64,000 nt of DNA, from assembly GCF_014529535.1 (NCBI RefSeq), contig NC_050736.1, positions 3,348,001 through 3,412,000 on the forward strand. The letters run 5' to 3'. The notes beneath the pieces are model-generated. The model saw only the letters and a list, made by a program, of their open reading frames with translations, was not told the origin of the DNA and did not search any database. How positions within the stretch are numbered: the first letter of the stretch is position 1; the number at the start of each line of letters is the position of its first letter. Positions 1 to 10,485 of the stretch are shown here, piece after piece. The translations under genes and the position numbers were made by a program. The stretch comes from Bradysia coprophila. Taxonomy: Eukaryota > Arthropoda > Insecta > Diptera > Sciaridae.

Positions 1-473
1 TATTGATTTTTGAGATAACAGTATTATTTAACTAAAATTTCTATTATTGAAAAGAGAAATGTCAAGCAGGTAATCCATGTAAACGTTTCAAATCAAAGTT
101 AACAACCGCTGAGGAAATTAGATCGATTCCTTTCAAATGATTGGACCGACTATATCTATTTATTGCTCAGAACTTAGGTGATCAATTAAATATAGACTAG
201 GGATTTGATTGGTTGTTTGGTGAAAGTTATGAAAATTATTTCGGACATTGCTTTAGAGTTCAACATTCAATCATAAATAATCGGCAAATGAAATTCTTAG
301 AACAAGGAGTCGGATTAACAGAATTTCTTCTCTTTTTTTCACTTTATCTAAATGTAGAAAATCTAAATAAATTCACTGATTTATAAAAAACAACATAATT
401 TTCACAATTATATTTTTCCCCGTATTTCTCATCTACCATTTTATCTCGTTTCATCACCGTAATAATATAGAAA

Positions 474-1067
474 GAGAGCCCACATGCATATCAGTCCTCC
501 ATAAGGTCACCGTCTGACACCTATTTCACATTATTTCACTACATGACACTAAGAACATTATTTCTCTAAGACTGTCATTTTTAAGTCCTAGAAGGCTCCT
601 ATCGAATGTGGGTCTAGTGTATATCTCGGCTGTCACATGTGGTAGAAAATGAAAACTTCTATCAAAATTATGGGTAACGAGAGATCATTGTCAATGTCGT
701 AAATGTTTGAAAAATTTATTTTTTGAGGTTAGCTGGATGAATTTTACAACTAATTTGAGAAGAAACCACTATTATAATGATCTATTGAAAAAAATCATTT
801 GGTTTTGTTATTGTTGTCTTCCTGTCATGCCTGACAAATCCAATGTTTGAAGTTTCGACTTGTCATCGTAAATTTTATTTTCCAATTTCATTCGTCATTT
901 TGATCGAATGTCTTTATTTTGATACTATTTTGGATAATTTTTTGTGTGATGAGTTTTTGACTGAGACATGCCCGAGAGTTACCCCGTTCCGTTAGGACAC
1001 AATGTAAGAATATGACGTTGGTTTCAAATCGTGTCCTTATGAGAGACTGATATGCATGTGGGCTCTC
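474..1067. repeat. Inverted-repeat element, about 594 bp
   Basis: The ends are inverted copies of each other: GAGAGCCCACATGCATATCA at 474 reappears reverse-complemented, ending at 1067. Similarity continues about 35 bp inwards (ataagg-cac on both arms). No coding capacity is seen inside. It looks like a non-autonomous DNA transposon; no target-site duplication was recognised, so the superfamily is open. Confidence 0.6.
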
Positions 1068-3372
1068 GGTCTACCAGTTAATTCAATTTTTTTGTTTTAT
1101 TTTATTTATTTTTTTATGATTTATTTATATGAGAAGATCATTTTTTTCACTTGTGTTTTTAATTTCTTTTCTTTCTTTTTTTTTGTTTTGTTTATTACTT
1201 TAGTTAAGATAATATATATTGTTCTATTAGTTATTCTTATTTCCATTTTATTGTTTAATTTATTTTTTTTGTTTTTTTAATAATTTATTAAATATTTTTA
1301 GAACTAATTAATAGTTTCATTTTCATTTTTTTAATAATATATAATATAATAATATAGTCGTCAACAATTTTTTAGTTTTTTTTTATATTTTATTTATATT
1401 TTCCCAAAATATCACCGACTTTTTTTTAAATATTTACTTGTTTTTTATTATTATATGCATTGTATTGCTTATGTTTTAAATATTACATAATTGTATTTTA
1501 ATATATTTTTTATGCATTTTTTACGTTTTTTTTATTTTATTATTTATTTTCACTCTCAATAGAGAATCTACAATTTTTTTGTTTTTTATTTTTAATGTTT
1601 TTTTTTCTTCTTCCTTCAATCTTATTAAATGTCACATTTTAGTTGAGGCTCTGTTGACAAGAAAGTCAATAAATTGTGTTTTTTCATTCGTGTGTATTTA
1701 TCGTTTTGAAAGATGATTTTTTTTCTCAATTTTATAACAACGAATTACAGTAATAACAGAGTATATAAAATGGTTTTCCTAATAAATTAAAAAAAATGAT
1801 TCAATTTTTGGTAATTAAAAAAAAATTGGAATAAGTACATAAAAAATGGTCACTAATTTGTTACAAACAAATGAAACTTTACGAATAAAATTCTTCGCTA
1901 CATTATCGCCGTTTTTTTCTCACTTTCCCATTTCTTTTTCTTCTTCTTTTAAATTGGGAAATTTTAATTAGTAGCCCCACTATTTAATATCGTTTCTCAT
2001 TTAAGTCATCTTTCATTTTTTTCTAATTATATAAATTAGTCTATTTGATTATTTTCGTTACATTTCTGTATAATATAGTTTGAATCGTACAAGTAAAATA
2101 GTTGCAATCAATCTGAATAAAATAAAATAAATGATACAGAACCGGTCTTCTTGTTGTCATAGTTAAAAAAATTGTTAATTTTAACCACAAATTTGTTCGC
2201 GTTTTCATTTTTTGCTGTTAATTATACTAATTTATGCACGCTATGAGTACGAATAATTGTGTTTTCCTCGTGTTTCTTTTACGTTGTGTGATAAATATTT
2301 AATTTTTTCCTATCCATTAGTTTTGTTTTACATATTTTTTAATTGTGTTTTTTAATTTAAATAATTTAAAAATTAAGTTCTGCTTCGTAATGAACAAAAA
2401 CCAATTACACTCTTTGGTGTAAGCCTCGTTTGCTTTAATAATTTTTTTTATTTATCATTTTAATTGAATAGAAGTTTTTGTTTTTGTTTGTTTATATTTT
2501 GTTGATCTAACATGGGTAAATTCCTGCAACAGAAAAAAATCATTTCCTTCAAAAACTATTGGCTAAATTGATATCAAGAAATGGTTACCAAAAATTTGTG
2601 TTTGTTTTATCTTGTCCTAATCAGTTAGTTTATCTTAAGACTTTACCGTAAATTCCTACAGCAGTTTATATAGCGTTAGAGGCATTTTCGTCTAAACTAA
2701 AATAAATAAAATAAATAAACGAAAGAAAAGAAATAAAATTTAATAAATATAAAACTAAAGTAAATAAAAAATGGGGGGAACTCTGCCAGTTATGTTACGC
2801 TGCTTGATGGCAGATTCGATTTCATTCGAAGGAAAAGTTTAATTAAAAGAAAAATTGGACCTGAATTGTTACTAAACGTGAGAATTACAATAGTCGGATA
2901 AGTGCCAAGGAAATGGCAGGTTTACTGGCCAAATTCTAAGAAATATCGAGTAAATTTAGAGAAAATGTGGGATTAACAGTCGCATCGGACTTATGGAACA
3001 AAGACACATTATAAAGATAACGAGGCGATAATGAAACTTGACAAAAATTTCGAAAATCTGATCGGGCATCGTTATATTGCTGAGTAAGGCCACTCCGGAC
3101 CTGCATGTATAGTAGTGAATAAACGGAGCAAATACAGCATAGACCACCAGCTTAACGTGACTTCCAAACCACGCCTCGAAGTATGCAAATATTCTATGAG
3201 TGAAGTTAGGTGCTAAATTGATGTCTCGCCTAAATGTAGGCTAGACGTCATACGAGTCATTTAGTGTGTACATCGTTGCAGCCACTAAACACACTGCAAC
3301 TACCTATATAATGAAGTTTGAGTGAACTTTAGGACGTTACGAATGCGACATAATCGCTAGAAAAATTCCATG

Positions 3373-3450
3373 TGGAATTGTCTGACACTGGATTCGAACT
3401 CGGATAATTTTTGTGTAGGGCTAGTACGTAGCCACTGAAGAGCAAACGAT
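3373..3450 (-). repeat. tRNA-like segment, possible SINE head
   Basis: On the minus strand the sequence contains a good B-box (the reverse complement of GGATTCGAACT, near 3390-3400) and, about 35 bp upstream, a weaker A-box-like stretch (the reverse complement of TAGCCACTGAAG, near 3429-3440). Spacing is right for a tRNA-derived promoter, but I cannot fold a full cloverleaf, so a functional tRNA gene is unlikely. A decayed SINE or tRNA pseudogene fits best. Confidence 0.35.
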
Positions 3451-3948
3451 CAAGAAAATTTAGGACATTGTGGTTTCAAACACAATTAAACACGAAAAGT
3501 AGATTCGCATCTTGAGTTGTACTGAATTCGGACCGCTAGTAGATGGGATAAAGATTCATGATTCATGAAATTTCGTTCATCACAGGACAATGCTCATGTA
3601 ATTGCCATATTCCGATGTAGATTATTGTAAACAACAGAGACTCTAGGTCTTAGATTCAAAAATTTACAATTGATTTCATGAAGGAGATTAAGTTCAAGAA
3701 CATTGAAACAAAAATTAAATTAGTTCGAGCATTCTGCACAAAATTAAAAGAAAAGTAAAATTATTGAATTCTAAATATTAAAAGTGAGGCAGCCTTAAAA
3801 GTCGACGACTTAATCAATAAGTTATTGCGAATCAAATGACACAAATAAAATTTCACCAAAACAAAATTCTCCTCCAAAAACTGATTTTTGTGCGGTGAAC
3901 TCAGTATTTTTTCGAAAAAAGGACGATTTTTATATTAGAATAACTCAC

Positions 3949-6006
3949 CTTGATAATTTTGAGGCCAGATGGTGGGTACATTCTGCAACAATAATAAAAT
4001 ATTTTCAATATTAAGCAATCTGTAAATTCCACAGAAAAATCTTACCATTGGCACACTGTAATATTGATAGTATGGCTGATACGGCATAGTAGGTGGGTAT
4101 ATTGTTGGCACACCTTTAAAAACTTAAATAAATTAAATCAAATTTTACAATTTAGGACGGGACTGGACATAGTCTTATTGAAAACACAAACCTGGTGGAT
4201 AAACGGCTGCAAACTGATCAATTGGAATATTGCTCATTGGAGTTTGTGGAGTGGACGCATAATATACAGCGCTGTTAGTTGGACATACCGCCTAGGATTC
4301 AGAGATGTGGGCCAGAGTTTATTAAAAAAAAAAATCACAAGAAAAAGCAAAGTGGGTAGGCGGAGAGGCATTACCTGTTTTTTAATGGCCGGTGCGATAT
4401 TCAGCTTTCGATCACGCAAAACGACGCATTCACCCTAAATGAACGAAAAATGTAAGAGGAAATTAAACGAAAGCTCTAACACGTTTGGGTTAAAAAAAAC
4501 GTTTCAACGATTGCAACCAGTTAAAAGGACGAGCTATGAAAACGTGGCAACGAAATCAAAAAGAAAATTAAAAAGAAATTAATCAACAATATCAAATTGA
4601 ATTCATAATTTTAATTGTAAACGCTAAACGCCGTTTTATAAACTCACTCAAAGTGCGATAACAAAAAGAATTGGCATCCATACACATATCCAAGGAATAA
4701 AGCTTTCAACGTTTTTCTTATCAATCAATTGAAGTTTGGATAATTTTCTGGAATCTAAGCTCTCAACTCACTTGCATATGTATGGGCGCCAATAAGAAAA
4801 TCTAACAATTCGGTTCTATGAAGGACAACAAAATAAAATCAGAAAAAAAGGGAAAACGAAATGTCTACATAAAAAAGAATAAAGAAAAACAGCGAAGTGC
4901 GAAATAAACAATTTTCGTTTGAAATTCCAAAAACAATGAAGTCGGAGCGCATTTGTCTTCGAATTTTTTCTTCGAATTTAGTAAATGATTAGTGATAACT
5001 ACTTTCAGATTAACTAACATCTGTTCAGCAGACTCAATAACTGGAAATTCATATTTTATGTTACAGTAAGAAGGTTGCGCTTATCTCGTACACTTATGTT
5101 TATCTAATGTAGTTACTGTATGGTATTTGGCACATTTCATAGTTGGCCTAACTCGCATTCGCAAATTTTTTTGACGAATAAAAGATTTAAACCGACTTAA
5201 AGTTCTGTAAGAAATATAAAACACACAAGCTTTACAATCCGCTCCAGATTATCTCAGATAGGATTACCTGTCGATATCAAGTTCAAAAGCAAACGAAAGG
5301 CTAAGTCCATGACAGGACCACTTGAAGATTATTTTTGTTTCTTTATACAAAATAAAATCCCTCTGTCAAAAGCTCATCAAAATTGGCGAAAATTTTGAAT
5401 AAATCAAAACAAATCTGAACAAATGCGCTCTACAACCAACGAAAAGAAACAAAAGTAAAATTAAAAATTAAAAGAAAAATGGAAATGAAACAACGAAAAT
5501 AGAATTCTTCCCTGAGACATCGTCATCTCGCACTTGAGAACTTATAACCAACCTTCCTGAATAAGACAAATTAGTCACGGTTAATAAACATGTTTTGTTG
5601 ATGTTTTTTTTTAGTTTTTGGCTGTTGTTTTTTTTACATTTTCGTGTGTTTACGGTATAAAAGCGAAATTCAGATTGCACTCACCTCACTCTGCAGCCGT
5701 TGTGCTTCCTGTTCCGTTTCAAAGGTCACAAATCCGTAACCCTTGCTAACACCAGCCCGATCCACAATGATTTTCGTCGATTTTACATTGCCATATGCTG
5801 AAAATACGCGACAGAGTTCTGATTCCGTTGTGTCGCCGCTGTTTTAAATTGAGAAAACCGAATTATTGGCAAATGCTGAAATAGGGCGATGGCCAAATTG
5901 ATTTTTACCTGATACCACCTACAAAAATCCTATTTGGTATGAGGGTTCCATATTTCGGGGCAGATAACGGAGCTTCCAGTTGGCCAGCAACATTAGGAAT
6001 AGACAT
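3949..6006 (-). CDS. bol: Boule, DAZ-family RNA-binding protein (partial, 3' end not seen)
   Basis: Boule is a germline RNA-binding protein that controls translation of meiotic messages. The start ATG is at 6006, just after a splice acceptor at 6014. Coding exons (read downwards) are 6006-5909, 5838-5685, 4434-4375, 4291-4192, 4113-4046 and 3982-3949. All junctions are GT-AG and phases agree, giving 171 codons plus one base. The RRM spans about residues 25-105, with RNP2 RIFVGGI and RNP1 KGYGFVTF. The linker after it reads LRDRKLNIAPAIKKQ, which is diagnostic of Boule/DAZ. The following tyrosine- and proline-rich part contains YQPYYQYYSVPMN and VPTIWPQNYQ, as in the fly protein. The short C-terminal exon expected from other insects is missing from the window or not recognisable. 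Nothing suggests a broken gene. Introns are 44-1250 bp, some carrying repeats. Confidence 0.93.
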
Positions 6007-6915
6007 TTTGAATCTGCAAAAATGTTACGAATTAATTCAGTTTTTGTCGTTGCACCAAATAAAACATTTTCATTGAGTCACAAGATACTCATTGGGCGCC
6101 TATCACACATTCATGTACCGATTGTATGGGGTCTTAACCGATGACGACGATTCCTATCAATTTCTTTAACAGTTACATGCTGTAATCAGTACAGTCACGA
6201 GGGCAAGAGATGATTTTATTTAGCCTAGTTATTCGAAGTGAATTTGGCGATTTGGCATGTTTATTGGGATAGGTCTAGTGAGAATAATGGAAATGACCTT
6301 TTTCGTTCGACGCGATTTCATAACGGACTTTGACAATGTTCTGCTTCTGCACAAGAGAACGAACGATGACACAAAGATAATTTTCTGATGTGTACAATGC
6401 ATGGCATTTCTGACCATACTCTAAACATGACCGAATAAAGAATTCACTTTCTTTCACTCCAAATACGATTCACATTAGTTAACACGGTTCAGTAGTTAAT
6501 TGAACGGACATACGAATACGACACAGGTGCATGTCTAAGTCCAATACATTAACCATGCAATTCTAATTTTCCTCGTTTGTCTTTAATGAAATTCATGCTA
6601 ATAATGACGTTCGATATTATTATGTACCGTTTCAAGTAGAATCTAAGGTCTAGGTGAGAGAGAAAATAAAAACAATCGATTTTGCAGGAAAAAAACAATA
6701 TATTACAATCAATGACGCGTAATTATTGGAAAATATGAAAAATCTAATTAAGAATTGTCATCACCAGAATCATTAGGTGTATACAACACAAATTTCAATA
6801 ATTGCAGCCTTTGTCGTTGCATTGTATTAAATGTATAAACGTGCGAAAAACGAACTGAATTAAAAACAAAATCTTTTCCTCACAGTTTTTTGTGCTAAAA
6901 AAATGCAATAGTTAT

Positions 6916-7029
6916 TTGTGTATCTGTTTTGGACGATTGTTTTTAGGCAATTTCGCTTGTTGTAGCCCGAACGAAGTGAGGGCTACATGCGAAAGTGCCT
7001 AAAATCAATCGTCCAAAACAGATACTCAA
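6916..7029. repeat. Palindromic foldback element in boule 5' intron
   Basis: Two arms of about 38 bp are inverted copies: GTATCTGTTTTGGACGATTG near 6919 and its complement ending near 7026, continuing through AGGCA-TTTCGC. The centre is a short hairpin, AGCCCGAACGAAGTGAGGGCT, resembling the terminal palindrome of the repeat in the RBM45 intron at 22611-22636. It lies between the boule 5' non-coding exon and the coding start. Confidence 0.7.
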
Positions 7030-7451
7030 AAAATTTTTCATGTAAGGGGTCGAAAACCTGAGAAAAATATCGAAACTCCCTCATTTTCGGCCCCGACACA
7101 TGAAATTTATATTTTTGGCACAACATCAACATGAAAAAGACTATACCAAATATAGGTTAAAAATAAATTGCAAATTTTCTTTTGCCTGCATTGATTTCGT
7201 GTTTTTTTTTTGGAGGCACACAAATTCGTCGAAAAAACTTTTAATTAGCTAATCACATCACAGTCACATCAATTGAAACAACCGAAATCGGGTTGTAATT
7301 TGATCAGGGCACAAGAGTTTCGATTTTTTTTTTCATTCGTACTTTTTTTCTTCTGCTCTTTGACTATTTGCAGATGATTTCAACTTTGCGAACAAAACGG
7401 AAATGTCACAAAAAAACGATTTTACCTACTTACGATTCGCACTGCACTCAC

Positions 7452-7973
7452 CTGAAATTATTTCGTTAACAAATTCGAAGCACTATTCCGTTGCAATTAG
7501 TGGTTGATTTTTTAGTTTTTCAGGTTTTTTTTTAATGTTTTATGGTGAAAACAAATTTTCATTGACTTAGTTAATCTCCCTCTCCTGCGAAACAACTGAA
7601 AACTGGTTGCATTGTGAATTGGTCTTTTGTGTAAAATTATCTCCCGAGACCCGAATGATAATCGAATGAAAATGAGTGCGTTCGTTGTTTTGTTGAGTGT
7701 GTAGTGTAAGTAGTGTATACAAACAGAGAGACACCAAATATTTGAAATATTAAAATAATCTGAAAATTGTTATGTTTCTTAGCAACGATTTTTTAAATTG
7801 TAGTTGGTAGTAACTGTCACTACGGATGATAATTAGAATTTGAATGGATTTTGAATTATATTTCCTTTTGATAATTTTTCTTGACGAATTGGTCACTTCA
7901 CTAAACAAATAATAACAATCGTTGTCGTCGTCGGTTTTTTTTTCGAACAATAGAAGAATAGTCTGGCCATATA
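7452..7973 (-). promoter_or_regulatory. Likely boule 5' non-coding exon and promoter
   Basis: On the minus strand a strong donor (CAG then gtgagtgcag) lies at 7452, and the acceptor just before the boule start codon at 6014 would pair with it. The exon therefore starts somewhere between 7460 and about 7950. No in-frame coding extension was found, so I read it as 5' UTR. No clear TATA box or initiator could be fixed, so the start site is not assigned. A MITE at 7974-8105 abuts the upstream side. Confidence 0.35.
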
Positions 7974-8105
7974 CGGTGTTTAAGTAGAGCGAGATGGAAA
8001 ATCAGCTCGGGGTCTGCCGTCATCGATAATACAAAAGAATCTGACAGCAGACCCCGAGATGGAACAATAGGTTGTCATCTCGCCATCTCTCTCACTTAAA
8101 CACTC
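7974..8105. mobile_element. MITE with TA target duplication, 132 bp
   Basis: The element has near-perfect inverted ends built on GGTGTTTAAGT (left) and ACTTAAACACTC (right), each followed inwards by GAGATGG-like sequence. An inner stem, CTCGGGGTCTGC paired with GCAGACCCCGAG, makes it strongly foldable. Both ends are flanked by TA, as expected of a Tc1/mariner-type non-autonomous element. It sits immediately upstream of the inferred boule promoter. Confidence 0.75.
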
Positions 8106-8444
8106 TATTGGCATAGCTAGATGATTATAAATTACAAATATCGTACACGCATTCGTGTGTATACTTCTAAAGGCGACGAAACTCGAATTGTATAGTTTTC
8201 ATTTGCTAGCAGTTACGTCAGTTACGTTCCTTTTATGTTAATTCAAAATACATTTGATGTGAGAGGCTTGGGCTGCTTATTCGGTAATATCTTGTCATAT
8301 TTCGAGCGAAAATTTTGGAAAGCTGTTGCTTATGACTTCAATAACATTTTACAAACTCGCGCCATGTTGTGACGTGTGTCCAGAAAGGAAAAATGTAGAA
8401 CACAACCAGATGTACATTTTTCTACATTTGGCCAAAAATGAGCC

Positions 8445-8840
8445 ATGATAAAAAATGAATGTCTTGTCACTAAGTTTTATAATTCTTTGACATATCGAAA
8501 TGACCTTGCAACAAACCTATACTTACATTACTGCAATAGGTTTGTTCCAAGGCCATATGAATTGTCAAATTTCATCCACAGAACCATTACCTCAATAATA
8601 TTTCTGTGTAAATCGCGTAGGCGACGTTGCTCGATTTGTATGAAATATCACGTAAGCGACGTTGCTGTGGATGAAATTGTCGTTGCTCGGGTTGTCAAAG
8701 TTCGTGTTTACAGTTACTTGGAACAAACCTATAAGGATGAGTCGTGTTGTCATACGAGCGCTTGCGAAAGGCTCTCTTTAGCACACAAGTGTAAATTTGT
8801 CTCCTCTCATATACGTCACATAATTTGGGATAAAAATTAA
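8445..8840. repeat. Hairpin-containing repeat region, doubtful ORF
   Basis: A strong hairpin occupies 8484-8568: CCTTGCAACAAACCTAT at 8503 pairs with ATAGGTTTGTTCCAAGG, and the stem extends outward to TTTGACA on both sides. A third copy of the same sequence (CTTGGAACAAACCTATAAGG) occurs at 8717. Another local pair is TTTCATCCACAG near 8570 and CTGTGGATGAAAT near 8662. A 131-codon open frame covers all of this, but its residues follow the repeats and resemble no family I know, so I treat it as incidental. Confidence 0.5.
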
Positions 8841-9622
8841 AAGTCTCGTTTTCGTGTGTTTATTGATCTCGGCTTGGGCTCGGATCAACAAAATTTACAT
8901 GAAAACTCTACTACTCTTAATTATGCCTTGTTATATAAAATACTTTTTATTTAATTCTAAGACGACAGCTTTGAGTACTCGCTGAAACGAGTTCATTAAT
9001 CTGACCCTAATAGCAGTTAGAGTTCGTTGCGCTATTTCGATTTTAATCAGACTAGTGCAGCCACTCGTACAACTGAATCAATCCATTTTATTATAGAATT
9101 CATTTAATTAGGTTTTTGATGTGGGAGATTACAATTTTTATTGGTGTAACATCTTTATTTATTAAGAGTAATGACTTACTGGAGTGTGAAAGTTTTTGAG
9201 CACTAGTTCGGGAAAAACTGAGGGGCAAACCACTCGATTTGCAACTCATTTTGAGCGTGCAACTCTGGTGCAACTCTTTTTTTTCGCACTTTTGCACCCT
9301 GTGAATCTAGTGGACGGTTTCATTCAAATCGTATTATTGTGAGATCTGCGTTTGGGTCGACCATTACATTTTAGTAATATTTTGAGTACTGTGGTGTCGC
9401 CGTTAAATTTATATAATTTTTTATATAACAAAACGAAGCTTTCTCATCGACCATCACTTGAGAAAAAAATTGTGATTATTTACGTAGGTGAAATTCTATT
9501 CTAAACGATTTTGTTGAGTTATTTTCTCACCCATGCGGTTAGACATAACCATACCATTTTCATTGCGGTTTTGCATCGAATTAACACAAATCCAAAAATT
9601 TGTTTCAGATAAATTGATCAAT

Positions 9623-10485
9623 ATGCCGCATTTAGTTCATTCACACAAAGGGAAGCATTCCGATTCTCTAAAGCGGAAGGCGGATAGGAAGAAAAAATTC
9701 AATGTGATTATTCAGGATATTGTCATTGATTACAACCATCCGAAAAATCAAACAACCAAACCAAAGTCGGTACAGAAAAGAAAACTACTGAACGATGATT
9801 GGGACTGGGCGCCATATCCCAGAAGATTCAAAACACAACGAGACGATGTGTTCGAAAACAGCGGTTATTTGTCAGATGGGTTGGACGATTCGCGAATTGT
9901 TCCCGGCTGGGAAGATAATGAACAGGACAGCAACGATCTATTGTTCTGTGCAGATGACGAACCTACGGGCTCAAAGTCTGCAGACATTCATATAGTAACA
10001 ATAGATGAAATCATTGAATTCGAAAACTCAAAATCACCTGATCATGGCTTTGAAGAAGCACCAATTTCTTTCGATATGGAAGAGTTCTGTGAAATCGTTG
10101 CAACTGAAGAAGGGAACGGAAATGACATAAAAATCGCTAGACAGGATGAAGCTTTAAATATGTTACTGGCATTTACCAACAACCCTCGACTGGTGGTTTT
10201 TGATGAAAGTCCTCCAACATTGAAAGGAATCAAACAAATGGAACCAACCGCGGATTTGTGCGACTCAAATGAACCTGCCCAGGTTGAAGTTACAAATGAA
10301 TTGGAAAATGATTGCCAGATTGAAGAGTTTAAATTCGCTCGATGTTTTAAATGTAGACGAAAGGTTTGTGATCGCATTAATAGTTCTTGAATTGAACGAA
10401 ACTAACGAAATCGTTCTTATAGGTCTACGTCATGCAAGATTGTCCACGCCATATTATGAAAGGAGCAATTGTTAAAAATAAGTGA
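9623..10485 (+). CDS. Uncharacterised acidic protein with basic N-terminus
   Basis: Two coding exons, 9623-10363 and 10423-10485, joined by a 59-bp GT-AG intron, encode 267 residues. I chose the ATG at 9623 because a good acceptor (tttgtttcag, ending 9608) lies just upstream. The frame is open back to an ATG at 9533, but that would read through the polypyrimidine tract. A non-coding first exon probably ends at the donor near 9488. The N-terminus is lysine/arginine-rich (KRKADRKKKF near residue 20, a candidate nuclear signal). The middle is acidic and rich in D, E and S. The C-terminus has a CFKCRRK cluster followed by YVMQDCPRHIMKG. There are no membrane segments. I do not recognise the family; a nuclear regulatory protein is only a guess. 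It is divergent from boule. Confidence 0.75.

Larger units (their letters stand above)
1..3948. other. AT-rich non-coding DNA, probably boule 3' intron
   Basis: No reading frame here has codon structure, splice context or recognisable motifs. The plus strand from about 1080 to 2500 is very T-rich with long T runs, so the short open frames there are compositional. The last visible boule exon (minus strand) ends at 3949 with a good donor in mid-codon, so its transcript must continue leftwards through this stretch or beyond. Embedded items are an inverted repeat at 474-1067 and a tRNA-like segment near 3373-3450. I could not find a boule C-terminal exon here. Confidence 0.5.

Noticed and set aside
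1056..1280. 74-codon hydrophobic open frame
   Set aside because: It lies in a T-run-rich stretch that encodes F, L and I by composition alone; no splice or start context.
3373..3450. Functional tRNA gene
   Set aside because: B-box is good but the A-box and acceptor stem do not form a cloverleaf, so only a tRNA-like label is kept.
8445..8840. 131-codon open frame with cysteine motifs
   Set aside because: Overlaps a hairpin and its extra copy; residues mirror the repeats and match no family.
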